Positions 1 to 15,200 are shown, counted from the first letter of the stretch. The stretch: DNA of 58,813 nucleotides from Cyclospora cayetanensis (GCF_002999335.1 NW_020312165.1:1-58813), one strand, 5' to 3'. Numbers and translations are program-made. Notes: generated by a model from the sequence alone, not told the origin.

Positions 1-109
1 GTTAGTCTTCGCGGAGAGGACAGCTCGTGAGTGGTATCAGAGGAGAGAGGGCAAAAGGGAGCCAGATATGAAGAGAGATAGGACGAGAGCAAGGGAGACA
101 TACACGGAC

Positions 110-140
<31 letters not shown>

Positions 141-153
141 AGAGCAAAGAGAG

Positions 154-236
<83 letters not shown>

Positions 237-3200
237 GCCACGGTGGTCTCACAATTCTGTATCTACTGAGGAAAAATGGATTGTAATGAGACAGATGCCA
301 GCTTAGAGATAAAGTACAGTTCGGGTTAACGTAGAAAACAGCAACAAGAGGGTAAATACACTGCAGGACAAACGGAGAGACAGCAACGAAGGGCCAGTGA
401 CGCACTGCACTCTGTTCACTTTCTGTAAGGCGTGTGGCAACAAGGAGCACAGCCATTCCCTCGCCAGATTCAACGTCTTGAGGTGAACTTCCGGAAGCCT
501 CTCCACAGCTTCAAACAGATCAGAATACAACGTCCCTTCACCCTCTACGAAACAGCTCCCCGTCAGGTTGGAGGGACAAATGTGAACAGGCAGCATCTGG
601 AAAAGACAACCCACACGAAACAACGAGAAAAAACTGCGCAGCAGCATAGACTGCTCCTTAAACACCCGTCTCAGCCCCTTTTGACAGCATTCCACGCGGT
701 TCTTTCCAAGTGCTCTTGCTATTTTTTCTTATAGACCCCTTGTGACTCATCCCTATCCGCGTGCGTCCCCCTCTTTTTTCCCTCTCTCTTTCCCTGCCTC
801 TGGCTTGCTCAGCGCTACTGTTTTCGTGCAGCTTTCCGAAAGGGTCGCTGCGCACTTACAATGTACTGCTGCTGCTGGTCGTGAGAAATTCCCGCCAACT
901 TCTTGAGTGCAAAGAAAAGACTCAGCCACTGCGCGAGAAGGGGTTTGAGGTGGTCTTGATACCACACTGGCGAGAGCAGCAGCAGATGAGGAGTCTGCTG
1001 CAGTGCCCTCTGACGGATACCTTGTTGCAGCGCATGCCTAATAAGCCCCAGCAGCCTCCACATCTCCGCCGTTCCCGTGCAAGGAATTGTTGTTTGGCCG
1101 CTGCATGCGCAGGCAAGGCACAAAGAGACAACAGCCTCGCAACACGCTGTGCCAGCCTGTCGTCCGAGGTGCGAGCGAGCTCTTCGCTTCTTGCAGAAAA
1201 AGAGGTAGCAGCGAGTGGGCAGGCAGAGACAGTACCACGTTGAGAGGGGACTGCCGCCTGCTCGATGCAGCCTCCGGCCGTCGAGAGCTCTATTCAAACC
1301 ACACACTGTCTCTAGCGCGTCTCGTCGCAGTTTCCCCAAGACCCCTGCTAGCCGCTTAGAGAGAACTCACCTCTGAAAATAAAAAAGGGGATCCAAAAGG
1401 AACCAGGGAAGCTGCCAGCGCATCCCTTCGTCATCCTCAAAAAGCCACTGCAAGGGCTGCTCGCATTGCCGAGCGGCGATAAGAGGGTCTGAGGCGTCAT
1501 CGGGTGCTCCTGCTGCTGCCGTTGCTGCTGCCGTTGCTGCTGCTGCTGCCATGGCTGCCGTTGCCGCTGCTCCTGCTGCGTGTTTCGGCTGCTTCTGCGA
1601 AGGGGGGTGTGACGTCGCAGCTGGAAATGCGGAGAAGCCTTGGCGAGCAGTGAAGTCGAGGGGCTGCCTCTGTCCTAGAGGCCAGTGCAGTTCGCTTTTG
1701 AGCGGCTGCAGCACCTCGTCGACTTCGTCGATGATCAGAACGCCTGCCCTAAACAGCTCGAGGACGCGCAAGGCCATATCGAGCTCTCGTCTGCAGGAGC
1801 GCAGCTGTTGCTCCGTCATCGTGTGGGGGGAGGCACTTGGAAAGCCGTCCTCAAGCTCGCCGAGGGTGGTTCCTGAGCCTGCAGACACGCATTTTCGCAG
1901 GAGAGAGACTGTGAAGCAATGCACATGTAAGGCTGCTTTGATTTGTGCGCGCGTCTGCGCTACTGCGGCTGCCCTGTCTTTCGAGGGAGGGAGAGAGAGA
2001 CGCAGCAAAGACAGGGGAAGAGCTGTGAAGGGGAGACAGAGAGAGAGAGGAGAGACGCAGCAAAGACAGGAGAAGAGCTGTCAAGGGGAGACAGAGAGAG
2101 AGAGAGAGACGCAGCAAAGACAGGAGAAGAGCTGTCAAGGGGAGACAGAGAGAGAGAGAGACGCAGCAAAGACAGGAGAAGAGCTGTCAAGGGGAGACAG
2201 AGAGAGAGAGAGAGACGCAGCAAGACCGCAAGAAGAGGCAGAGCAGGGTAAGCAGCAGCCACGACATCCGACAAGCGGATCGCTGGAAGCAAGCTGACCA
2301 GTCCTCGGCATTCTGAGAAACTTCGAGAGTTGAGACTGCAGTTTTTTGAGGTGGGAAGCACCAAGGCTCTCAGCTGCGAGAAAGCTCTGTGCAAGAGTTC
2401 CCTTGGTCGGGTTGGCTGCATTGGCAGCTTGCAGAAAGTGCATGAGTTGGAGAGCTTTGAGGAGAAAGGACTTGATGGCTGTCGGAGTGGTGATGACAAT
2501 GCCTCTGCTGTCTCGCGTTTGCAGCAATTTCAAATACAGCGCGGCGGAGACAGCATCCGTGCGGGCAAACGACAGAACAAAGACTCCCTTCTGGAAGATT
2601 GCGCTGAAGCGTTCTCGCAGAGAGGCACGCGAGAAGTGCAGGAGGGCAGGGGGAACTACAGACACGACGAGGCGTTTTCCGTCGGCTAACAACAGGGCCA
2701 GTAGGGGCGAAACAACAGTAGTCTTGCCAGAGCCCATGATCATCTGATGGCAGAGCGATCGACCAGCATTCACACTGTCTCGGAACTGACGCAGCAGCGC
2801 TACCTGCGGCTGCCTCAGTAGAAGGCCATAGGCGAATTCGAAGACCAAGTAGCGAGGATCGTAGGAAGCTCCGGGAACGGTGCCTCGCTCAGGAGGCACT
2901 GCAGAGGGGGGCAATCCAGACTCCTCCAGCACTGCTGCGGCATCTCCTGGTGCAGCAACTACTGCCTGCATGTAGTGTCGCTCGCTGCTGATCTGCTCGG
3001 CAACGGACTGAGCCTTCATGTGCAGCGCGGGTATGGCCTGAGACAGCAGTTTCTGCATTTCAGAGCTCGTCGCGACGGACGGTGCTGCTGCGACTGCTCT
3101 TCCGCCACCTTCCAGATGCTGCTTCGGCTGACTGCCCTCTCTGGCCGCCACACGAGCGCGAGAAGAAAACGTCTTCAAAAGCTGCATCAGCTCAACTATT

Positions 3201-6200
3201 CCCTGGAGGCAGCGACAGATCTGAGACCGACGATTCACGGCCAGCATGACAGCGCCTACGAGGCTGAGGATGTCTCTGACCATCTCTGTGGCATACAGAT
3301 ACACGCGGCAGCCGCAGCAGCAGTGACGGCAGCACCAGAAAGGGCAGTAGAGACGGTAGTGGCTCTACCCGATTAGCGAGTAATGCGCTGTGCTATGCTG
3401 TGCTGCGCTTCACGGAACGTATCTAGCGTAGCGGCATGTAAATAGACGTCGGAGAGGCGAGGAGCAAGAAATGGAGCCGCTGCGACGCCGCTTCTTACTT
3501 GGGGTAAGGAAAGGGTTGAGGAGAAGGAGAACCTCTCCTGCATTAGCCGACATGGAAAGTGACACAAGAGAGTCGAAGGAAACAGTGGCCTCAGTTCCAG
3601 CAGCTCTCCCCAAAGCGTAAGCCCACTGCATGCATCGCACTCTCCAGCGCGAGAGATCATTCTTGTCTATTTCCTCTTGCTGTTTCAAGGCTGCTAAAAG
3701 CAACTCTTGCTGATCCTGGTGACTCTGCTGCCGGTGCTCAGCAGGAGCTGCCTCGTCGAGGCCCTTCACGTGCGTCGCTAGAGCCTGCAGCAGCCGAATG
3801 CCTCTTTCCACAAACTTGCCATCCCTCAAAAAGCACTGCAACAGTCGCTGCCGCAAGCCCGACAAGTCCGAGACTCGTGAGGAGAGGCACGAGGGAGAGA
3901 GCAGCAGATCTGCGATCTCCTCGCGCCGATATCCTGCGAGGCATAGCCTCTGAGACGCTTCCTGCTGCTGCGGAAACAGCGTAGAGGTAATGTGGACAGT
4001 CAACACGATAGAGGTCATGTGGAGAATCAACACGATAGAGGTCATGTGGAGAATCAACACGATAGAGGTCATGTGGACAGTCAACACGATACAGGTAATG
4101 TGCGACACAAACAGACAGGCCCCGAAGGCAGCAGCACGCCATGCTACTCCACAAGATGTTCACCAAAACAGCATCCCCAGCCAAGGCACCCGCAGATGGA
4201 AGTTTCGACTCGCAGCAGAAGGCCGTAGGAACGCGTAAAGCAGCTTACGGGCAAAACCACAGGCAACTGACCTGCTTAGCATGCGCCGCAACTTCGTGCT
4301 TGAGCCGCTGGATGGTATTTTTCCCAATTGCCGTTCCAGAAATAGGATGAAGGGAAAGGTCAAATGGAAGGGTGCCTTGCAGCCCCTCCTCATCGTCTCC
4401 TGCTGCATCAAAAGTCAGCAAGGGGCCCTCCGCGATTTCCTCCAGTGGTTTTCTCATGAGTGCCCGCAGCAACTCGCAGTCCACCACCACTTCTCTTGCC
4501 GCTGCTGCAGCTGCAGCACGCACTTCCTGCAGCTGCTCCGCCTGCGCCTGTTTGTTGCTGCTGCTGCTGCCGCTTGCATCAGCAGCAACAACTGCCTGTG
4601 CTGCGGCTGCCTCCATGACGTCTACATACTCTGCCCCGTCAAAAGGCAGCAGCAGACGAGCCTCGCACGCGAAGTCTGTGATCCTGGAAGACGTGAGGAA
4701 GCGCCGCGTCCAATGAGAGGAACCAAATACCTAAGATGGGCAAAAAGCAACAGACGAGACGGTGTTTTATGGATAAGAGAGAGAAAGAGACATTGCGCAT
4801 GTGCTTTATGAATAAGAGAGAGAAAGAGACATCGCGGATGTGTTTTATGGATAAGAGAGAGAGAGACGTTGCGCATGTGCTTTATGGATAAGAGAGAGAA
4901 AGAGACGTTGCGCATGTGCTTTATGGATAAGAGAGAGAGAGAGACATCGCGCATGTGCTTTATGGATAAGAGAGAGAAAGAGACGTTGCGCATGTGTTTT
5001 ATGGATAAGAGAGAGAGACATTGCGCATGTGCTTCATGGATAAGAGAGAGAGAGAGACATTGCGCATGTGCTTTATGGATAAGAGAGAGAGAGACATCGC
5101 GGATGTGCTTCATGGATAAGAGAGAGAAAGAGACATTGCGCATGTGCTTTATGAATAAGAGAGAGAAAGAGACATCGCGGATGTGTTTTATGGATAAGAG
5201 AGAGAGAGACGTTTCGCATGTGCTTTATGGATAAGAGCGAGAGAGACATTGCGCATGTGTTTTATGGATAAGAGAGAGAGAGACATTGCGCATGTGCTTT
5301 ATGGATAAGAGAGAGAAAGAGACATTGCGCATGTGCTTTATGAATAAGGGAGAGAAAGAGACATTGCGCATGTGTTTTATGGATAAGAGAGAGAGAGACA
5401 TTGCGCATGTGATTTATGGATAAGAGAGAGAAAGAGACATTGCGCATGTGCTTTATGGATAAGAGAGAGAAAGAGACATTGCGCATGTGTTTTACGGATA
5501 AGAGAGAGAGAGAAGGATCGAATTTTTTTGCGGAGAAACGATAGTGCGTGCAGTAGAGGGAGGTTAGGAGGCATATCGAGGAATTATTGACCAGTGCGAA
5601 AGCCGCAAGGCGCGCACAATTGTTGCGTGTTCACTCACAGCCGTCGAGTCTGGGATCGATCCCAGGAGACCTTCGGGGGCGACGGCTGGTAGCCGCAGCT
5701 GCGCTGTCTCTCGCAGCGTGAGTAGTGCCTGACTTATGTCTTTGAAGAAGTGCTGCAGGGGTTCTGGGGAGCGGAAAGCGAGGCCTAGGGGTAGCCTAGA
5801 CTTTTTTTCTTCGTGCAGCTGAGGAAAGCTGCCGGTTAGATGTGGATTCGCAAGCAGCAGCCGCAGGATGGAGAGGAGACGGCCCTTGTTTCGAAGATCC
5901 CACGACGGAAGACACCGCAGCAGCAGGGCCCCCCACAGCCTGGGAGCCTCCCCGGGAGCTACTCTGAGGGGCAGCGCATCCGTGAGGAGCTCGTAGAGCA
6001 GCATGAAGTCGGAGATTTTGACGCCTCGATCGAGAGTCTTTCCGACGAATTCGAGGCCTTCCGCCCCTCTGAGGAGCTCCTCGTCTGGCCGCCTATAAAC
6101 CATCGAGCCTCCGCAAGCGTCGGTGAGCGCTGAGAGGCAGGTGAGTGGCGTGAGCGCTGCGGAGGCGTCGCTTGCGTCAAAATCCTCGATATGCGGCCGC

Positions 6201-9200
6201 GAGGGGCACACAGTGCGCACAGCCTGCACGCCATCCAGCGAGAAGAGAAGGCGGAGACGAGATTCTTTTTCCTCGGAGCCGCTTCTGGCAGGGATCCCGA
6301 TGAGAGGTTCCTCTTGGATTCGCGCAGCGCTTGGAGCGTCGGACGGGGGGGGGCCGTGCTGCTGCTGCAGCAAGGCTTCCACGATCGTCTGCCGGTTGGT
6401 GATTTCTGGCAGGGCCTGGTTAGCTGTGTTGCAAAGTCTGAGCAGCTCGAGCTCCTCTGCAAGAGGAAGACGACAGGCTGCGGAAACGAATCGCTGCCTC
6501 CTGACGTAGGCAAGAACATCCTGCATTAGCGGCCATGAGGTGTCTATGCGGAAGACCCTTCTGCCTGCTCCCGTCGCTGGTGTATCCAACATCAACCCCT
6601 CAGCAGATCTCTCAGATCCCCAAGACAGGCCTAAGAGGCTACCAAACCGTTTCTTCCACTGGCTGCCACGGTAACGACTGCTGCTACTGCTGCTGCTGCT
6701 GCTGCTGGTACTGCTACTGCTGATACTGCTGCCGTGCGGCTTGCTGCTGCCGTGGCTGCTTTCTCGCTGCTGCTGATGATGATCTTGGTGTTGTTGCACG
6801 TCCCCCGCAGCCTGGCCCCCCGTTGGTTGCGCTGTTAAACCCTGACGATTCGCCGCTAGCCACAAGCGAAGACGCGATGCTACAGCGTCGGGATGCGGAT
6901 CGGAGTATCTACCCATCAGGCTGTTGATGTGCCTCCATATCTCGCCTTCCTCTCCTAGCCCTCTGACAGCCGCCGCACTCTCCTTGCCTCCGCTGCTACC
7001 GCTGCTGCTGCAGTGACTGCTGCCGCTGCTGCCATCCGTCTCCGAGAGAGACAAAGAGTCCGCCATGGAGCAGAAGGCCTCAAACTGCCGGCTAAGATAC
7101 CGAAGCAGCAGCACATACAGTCCGGAGGCGACGGTTGGAATGAACAAGAAAGAACGAGACGCGTGAAGGCTACACAAATAGTGTCGAGACCCCGGAAACG
7201 CCGAAATCCAGCTGCTGTCGGACGGGTCAAAAACCACTTCGGGGGAAGCAATATCGAGCACCTGCACAGCACAGATCCACCGGCACACAACACAACGCAC
7301 CCTCCAACGTGCGCATGCTCGAACTCCTGCTGTGCTGCAGGGCTTCGAGGCGCAAGAGCAAAAGCAAGAGCAAAAGCAAGAGGAAGAGCAAGAGCAAGAG
7401 GAGGAAGAAGAGCAAGAGGAAGAGGAAGAGGAAGAGGAAGAGGAAGAGGAAGAGCAAGAGGAAGAGGAAGAGGAAGAGGAAGAGGAAGAGGAAGAGGAAG
7501 AGCAAAAGCAAGAGGAAGAGGATGAGGAAGAGCAAAAGCAAGAGCAAGAGGAAGAGCAAAAGCAAGAGCAAAAACAAGAGGAAGAGCAAGAGGAGGAAGA
7601 AGAGCAAAAGCAAGAGGAAGAGCAAAAGCAAGAGCAAAAACAAGAGCAGAATGAAGAGCAAAAGCAAGAGGAAGAGGAAGAGCAAAAGCAAGAGCAAAAA
7701 CAAGAGGAAGAGGAAGAGCAAAAGCAAGAGGAAAAGTAAATGCAGGAGGAAGGGCAAGAACAACAGCAGCAGCACGAAAGCCTTCAAAAGGTAAGGGAGG
7801 ACAGAGCTTCTAAAGGCAATTTGAGTGCGCGTGATCAATCGCTCAGTAAGAGCCCCCGAAACGTGCAAGCCTCGAAAAAGGCAACCTCAGAAGCAAACCA
7901 CGCAGGCACGTCTTTCAGCGGTCCGTCCCCACCGCAGCGCCAAGACTCACAACCTGCAGACGAAAGACAGCCTTCGTCAAGTTGCTGAAGCAGCACTCAC
8001 CAAGTCCGTCTGCAGCAGCAGCCGTTCGTCGACTTCCCGCTGCCTCTCAGCGGCTGCCCAAGGGTTGAAAGCATTTACAGCAGCAGCAGCTGCTGCTGCT
8101 GCTGCAGCTCTAGGGGACGCGCTGGAGGAGCTGGCCTGGAGCTGCTGAGGCGTCAAGAGCACATCCCTTGCGAAGGGATTGCGCAGAACGCGTAGAGGCT
8201 TATTCGATGCGGCGATCAGGAGAAACAGCTCCCCCTCGTCATTGGATAGCAGCAGCGAGGGTTGGAGACCTTGCAGCACTCGCGAGGCTAACGAAGATCG
8301 TAAGATGTTTCCAGACGCTAGAAAGAGGCCGGCGTGCTGCTCACAGACGAATTTCACCTGGGGTGTCTGCTGCCCCTGCTGGGTAGAGGGCGTTACTCGC
8401 TGCGGCAGCCGCACGGCCTTGAAGGAGACGCCAAGCCTGCGGAGTTGACAGCGCAGCAAGACGCTCATAGCCGAATGTGGAGTCTCTCCCTGCCGGAGGG
8501 AGCGGCGACACAGAGTAGAGGCCTTCGATGGCTTGCATCTTACAGTGTGACCCTCCCGTAAGGGCGAGCAGCAAGGGACATGCACAGAAGCAGCAGAAGA
8601 AGCAGCAGAAGCAGCAGCAGAAGAAGCAGCGGAAGAAGCAGCAGAAGAAGCAGCACCAACAGCAGCAGAAGCAGCAGCAGAAGCAGCAGCAGAAGAAGCA
8701 GCAGAAGAAGCAACAGAAACAGTGAGAGGAGAGGCGAGGCCTCCCCCCGTTGGATGATATACCTGGGTAGCTCAATGGCGTCGACGTTGCCTTCATCGCA
8801 GCTTAAGGCTTCCACGTCTTGGGGCCCCTGCGGCATGCGCGCGCTTTGCGTCCACACGAGGATGTGGCTTAAGGCCTCTACCCTCAGGAGACTGTCTCTG
8901 AGGTGGCCTAGAGGCGACTGGTCAGGGGCCAGCATCAGGTTTACAAGCGTCTGCGCTGGAGCTGAAAGGTCTTCTTCTTCCTTCTCGAAACTCTTGGTGC
9001 TGCTGCCGGTAGCACTGTGAGGGAAGGCTCGCGTTCCTCCTGCTGCCGTTGCTGCTGCTGCTGTTTTGGGAGCTTCGTTGCGTGTCTTTAGAGGCACCCG
9101 GCGGATCACTGCACTCGCCTCTGCTGCCAGGCCAGGCCCCTCGGCCGTGTGGATGAGGTGTATGTACAGACGATAGGGAGTCAGCATGCGCTCCGCCGCA

Positions 9201-12200
9201 CGGGCTCGCTGGTATCCGGTAAGTAGAGACAACTCGTCACAAACCCAAAATTCAAAGTCCTCCAGCAAACAGTAGGGCAGAAGACCCTGAGAAGCGTAAA
9301 AAACACATACATACATATATTTATATATATATATATTACAGCGATTGAAATCCACGTACATATATAGATATAGCTATATATATATGTGTATACCTACATA
9401 GAAATGTGCACCTCCATACATGGACACATACAGCCCTCACACAGCGACGCATGCATGCAAGTCGACATGTCTACAGTCCAGCAGGGGCAGCAATCGGTAG
9501 TCCAGCGTTTGGAAGGCAGCTGGAGGAGAGAAGCGCGATGCCTTCGAGAAGCCCGCGTGCGGTATCTCAGCTGTGGGAAGACTACTGTCCACAGGGGGGG
9601 AAAAGGCTGTAGAAGCTCTGCTGGTGCAGCCCGTTCCTGCTCACCCTGAGATGTCTTGAAGGCACAAAAACTTCTCGAGAGCCTCCTGTGCCCCTGCGTC
9701 GGGCAATTACGAGGGAGGAGCTGTAGAGGCCTTTGGCTTCCAGACCGGGAACGGCGTGCAAGGCCATGTCGCTCGCCACTGCTGCTGCTGTTGCGGCAAC
9801 TGCTCCGCCTGCGCCCTCCTCCCCAGCGGCAGCAGCTGCTGCCGCTGCAGCAGCAGTTGCGATTTCCTCCTCCGAGGCTAAGCCGAGATCGGGAACTGCG
9901 TAGATCGATCCCGCGGCGAGCTCGGGGGCCTCTGAAGACGAGGCCCCTACGGGGGGGCCCAGCCGCTTCGTAGGCGAGCAATCAAAAGACGTCCTTAAAC
10001 GAGAAGAGAAGCACAACTGCCGGAATACCTGGCGACCGCTTTCCACCAAATCAAACACGAATACACCTGGAGGACTCCGCACGAAAAGAACCTCCTTCAA
10101 CACCAAAGGGGCCTTCTCGCTGCCAGCCTCTGCGGAAGCGGCTGCCCCGCCAGACACGGCAGCTGCAGCCGCAGCAGCGGCTGCAACTCCGCTGGTCAAC
10201 AGAGCAGCTGAGGCATAGCAACGAGGACAGCAGCAATGCACACACTTTTGCACGCACATTCTGCACATACACACACATATGCACCTACCGAGAGAGAGAG
10301 AGAGAGAGAAAGGGAAAGAAAGATAGAAAAAGAGAGAAAAAAAGAGAGAGAAAAGGAGAGACACATATGCACCTACCGAGAGAGAGAGAGAGAAAGGGAA
10401 AGAAATAGAGAAAAAGAGAGAAAAAGAGAGAGAAATAGGGAAAAAGAGAGAGACAGACAGACAGAGTGGCAGCACCTCGCGCTGCAGGAAGTGCGTCTGC
10501 AACGTGTATGTGTTCATGGTGCTCTGAGAGAGACAGAAATTTCTGGAGAACGACAGTCCTAGAAAGGATCCTTACAAGCAACAGTTGGCCCTTCTGGTCG
10601 GCGAGCTGCCTGAGCCTCAAAAGCCTCAGCTAGCGCTTGAAACTCCACAGGACCAGCGGCCTCTACGGGGAGCCACTCCCTGAGATCGTTCGCCTCCATC
10701 CGAGATGCATCGGGCACCCACACGCAGAAGCGCATCATGCAGGTACAGCTGTCGAGGCTGCTGTTATGGCCACTATAGCTGCTCACGGCAGCTCCCTTCT
10801 CGCGAAGGACGGGAGAGCTCTCTTTCCCCTTCCCCACGGACCCCTGCACTGCAGGCAAAGACGCTGCCGCAGAGGGGGACGCTGCTGCTCCCGTGGCAGC
10901 TGCCACAGCAGCGGCTGCATGAGCTGCTTTGCGCGAGACGCCACGAGTCCAGTCTCCAAAGAGTTGCTGGGCAGCCTGAAGACCCCTGAGTCTTGGAGCA
11001 CGCTGGATGTACACCTGCGATCCCACAAAGTGACTGCTGAAGAAGGCCTCGGCATGCGGAGCCACCCACGCCTCTTCGGCTTCAAAGCAGCTGCTGCTTC
11101 CCACACGATATTCACGGGGGAAGGCGCTCTGCAAGGCGTCACTCCCGGAGAAGAAGGCTGGACACGGAGACCAACGAACCTAAAAAACACATTGAAGAGA
11201 CGCAAGAAAGCCACCCACCCCGCATCTGACCCGTTCAATTGAGACGATCCCCAATAGAGACGATCCCCAATAGAGACGATCCCCAATAGAGACGATCCCC
11301 GATGGAGACGATCCCCGATGAAGACGATCCCCGATAAAGACGATCCCTCCCTGCTCTGTTTGAAACGCCCACATGCCCTGCTCACTCAAGACCAGCCAAT
11401 CAGGCGCGCAGCAGCAAGGTTGTGTCAGCAGCAGCTAGGCATATGCACAAACCTGCCAGCCTACCCCAAGCCTCCCCACACCGAACGTTTTCGCCAGCGC
11501 CACTGCGCCACTCGCGAGCCAGGCGGCTGGCTGACTGTCCCTCGCCTAGCGAGCAACCCTACTAGGGAAAACTCCTGGATAGCTAGCTAGCTAGCTAGCT
11601 AGTCGTGCAGCTTTCTTACAAGGTCGTGGTCGAGGCCAAGCAGTCGGACCCAAAGGCGCTCCTGCGTTTCCTCAACAACGGCCGTCTGGATCGGAGACAT
11701 GTGGCTAACAACGCCAAAGAGACGCAAAAAGTCAGAAAAACTATTAACCCAGGCCCCCAGCAGCTGCATGTGATTTTGCCGCAGAGACAACTCGGCTGTC
11801 TGCAGGCGTCACAGCAACACAAGCAACCGCAGCACAGCAGGAGAAGACATGGGGGAAGCAGCCAGCTTGCAGCAGAGCAATTACTATGAGCAAGCACGCC
11901 CCCAAACGACTGCCACAACAAGCGCCTGAGGCGTGCAGCAGCACAGGCTGCTGCACCTTATGCCTCCCACGCGCAGTCACGCCAATCAGTCAGCACGCAC
12001 TTGAAGATTTGCCTGAACCTCAGACTCCATAGCGAGGGAGGCTTTGAGAGCCGCCGCGTAAGTGGTGGCTTGCCCAGCTGCGGCTAGAGGGGGCGGTGCT
12101 TCTCCCCCCAGAAGCCGCATCGTGCTGCGCTTCATAGCTGCGTGCACTGCAACAACTGCGCCGCGCAGTAACCCCACCCCCCCCCCAGCCTTCTGTTGCT

Positions 12201-15200
12201 CCTGCTGCTGCTCATCGAGCTCCATGGATCCCCTAGAAGAGGCAGAAGCCTCCGCAGCTGCATCCTGGTGCAATCCGCTGCTGCCGCCCACTGCAGATGT
12301 CGCTGCTGCTGCAGGAATGTAACGCCCCGACACTCCAAGACCCCCTACGGCTCGCCATCTTCTGGTCCCAACCGCCTTTTCTGGAGTTGCTGCTGCGAGG
12401 GTTGATGACGATGATGATGCTGTTGTAGCAGCTGCCTTCGGGGAGGGGGCTGCCGGAAGAAGCGCAGCCGGCGCAGTCAGGGCAGGGCAGCTGCTGCTGT
12501 TGGAAATCGCTGTACTGCCTGCAACTCCAAGCGCATTAGCTGCCGCAGCACACGCCGCCAACGCAGCTGCCGCAGAGTCGTGCCCTTCAGCAGCTGCTGC
12601 TGCCGCTGCAGAGGCTGCTGCTGCTGCTGCAGCCCGTGCAGCGCTCATACGGCTGCCCGCGAAGGTAACTGCCTGAATAGCCGACTCCAGCACTCCTCCT
12701 GCTGCGTCTGCGTGGATGTCGAGCCACCGAATGAGCTTCAAGCGGTGCTGCTGCAGCAGCTGGAAGATCTCCGCGTCGGAAACACCCAGGGCCTCTCCAG
12801 CAGCCGCTGCGGCTCCTGCTGCTCCTGCTGCTGCTCCTCCTGCTGCTGCTGCTCCTGCAGCAGCACCCCCATCCCTTACTCCGGCTGCTGCTGGTCCGTC
12901 TGCTGCTGCTGCTGCCGGGGGCAGTCCGCTTCGCGTTGCTGCAGAAGCCGCGCTGCCGCTGTTGACGCCGCGCAAGCCTGCATGCTGCTGCAACAGGAGG
13001 GGACTTGTGAGGCTCCCTGCGAATGCGTGATGAGCGAAGAGAAAGAACATGGAAGAGACGATCTCGGAGACCGTTTTGCAGGTGAGATCCTCCCACAAAA
13101 CATCTTTGGTGGTCAGCAACAAGTGTGCATGCAGCTTGCAGGCGGCAGAGAGGTCACAGCAGTCCAACGCCCCGTGCAACCATCCCCGCAGCAAAGGCAC
13201 CACCTCCTCAGACACGCGACGGCTGAGGCGTTTTAAGTACTTCTGCAACACTTGGGCAGTCTCCGCACTGCACTCAAGACCTCTAATCGCTGCAGCGAAT
13301 CCACATCCAGACACGCTGTCGCTGCGCAAGCCGCTGATTTCCGAGGAGGCCGTCACCCGCGTGCCGCCTCCCCTTGAGGACGGGTGCTCTTGCGGCTGCC
13401 AGTCCAGCGCATGCGCCTGCCCCTCCAACTCTAGGGGAACCGAGCAAGGCTTCCACCCGCGTTTCCAGAAGCTGCGGTGCCTAAGGAGAAACTTGAGGTA
13501 GCTGAGAATGTGTGTCGTGAGGCGCAGCACAAAGAGCAACGCTGCTGCTGGCGGGCCGCTGTGGGTGCCCGTGTTTTTCTCGAGACTCAAATCAAGCAAG
13601 GCTTCCAGCGCTGCGAGGACAGAGTGCGGCGAGAGAAGCAGTTCATTGAAGAGCAGTCCGACTGGCGTTGCCAGGCACCCGGGGGAGGGAGGTGGCGCGG
13701 TGTCGCAGCCGATTCCCGCGGCAGCAGCAGGCCCGCCTTTTGCTGCTGCAAGATCGTTGTGCTGGAAGTGCCAAGGCTCAAACAGCGCTGCAGCAAGAAC
13801 CTGCTGCAGCACCGGGCAGCACAGACACTCGATCCTGGAGCCTTCCCCGAAGAACTGCAGCAGCAGGGGAATGCGCAAGTAAGGAGCTGTTAGAAACTGC
13901 AGCAGCAGCTCCGCATCGGCGGCTGGCAGCCGGCCTCCAAAGGAGGGAAGACACTTGATATGCAGCACGTCATCCTCCGATAAAGACACGTCGCTCGAAG
14001 CAGCAGTGGCAGCCGCGGCAGTAGGCAGCAGCCCCTGCAGCAGATTACTCGGATCCGCTAAGGAAAAGCGGCCGCGGCGGCTATCTCTGCCCGAAAACCA
14101 ATCCGCAAAAAAGCGCTGAAGGGCTGTCCCCCTATGCCGCTTCTTTGCTTCTTTGCTGCTGCTGCTGCTAGGAGGGGATATATCCAGCTGCACACCCCCA
14201 AAGGCGGAAATGACGAGGTGTATAGACCCTCCCTTCTCCTCTTCCAAGCTGCAACGCACATACACACATACAACGCATTCACATATATATGTAAATACAA
14301 ATACACACACATGCATGCATACACACACACACACATGTATACATACATACGCATGTATACATACACATGTATACATACACATATATACGTACACACGCAT
14401 ATACACATACATCCATATACACACATACATACACGGACGTAAGTAAAATCAGCTAGCCTTACCAGCGACGCCGCAAAGGCTGCTACTGCTACTGCTGCTG
14501 CTGCGTTTGATGTAAACAGCGAGCTGCCACAGAAGATAAGGTAGCGTCAGAGACAGGGCATGCAGAAGGGGACAAAAGCGCGTGCTTGCTTGTGGACGAA
14601 AGCTAAGACATTAGGGCAGCATCAGAGCGCTTCAAGACTACATATACATATACACATATATATAGGTAACTGTAGGCGGCAAGTAGGGATCAAGGAGCGA
14701 GCCGTCAAGGACCTACTCCCAGTGCAAGGCAGCATCTGAAGAAGTCCATCTCCGCGTTGAAGGAGCCTTGTCTGGAGGGCAGTCGCTAGTGAGGGCCTTT
14801 GCATAGCAGCAGATATCTCTGAAACAGCGCAACTCGGGCAGTAGCTCTAGCATGGCCTGGTGTACACCCGTAAACAGCCGTTCAGCATGGGGAGAACCCC
14901 TAGGGAACGCCAAGCGGAGGGCCAGACAATCCATGAAGAGGCAATCGCCAACTTCCAGCGAAAAACGCCCCCGTCCCCCCCCCCAGTTGAAGAGCAAGCG
15001 GTCAGGCCCAGCGAGGACTGCTGTGGAGTGCAAGTAGTCCAAAATCTGCAGCAGGAGAAGCAGCAGCAGAAGCAGCTGTCGTCGTGAGCGCGGAGGGGAG
15101 GCTCCAGAAAGAGCGCGCAGGAGGGAGGGAGGGAGGCGTGAAGAGGAGAGAAGTTGCGGCGAGAAAGAAGGACGACATCTTTCTACCTGCGTCCTTGCCG

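Noticed and set aside
4869..5234. Plus-strand open frame with repeated MCFMDKRERE
   Set aside because: It is a direct reading of the 39-bp intronic minisatellite; frame stays open only because of the GA content.
4750..5515. CRISPR-like regular repeats
   Set aside because: Units are contiguous with no unique spacers, and the context is a eukaryotic intron.
7309..7794. Lys/Glu-rich open frames on plus and Leu/Phe-rich frame on minus
   Set aside because: Both are translations of one purine-only repeat lying between two verified exons of the giant gene.
12001..14430. Extension of the 12001-14248 exon to 14430
   Set aside because: The extra part reads CA/TACA repeat; a TTGCAG acceptor at 14249-14250 gives the phase needed by the previous exon.
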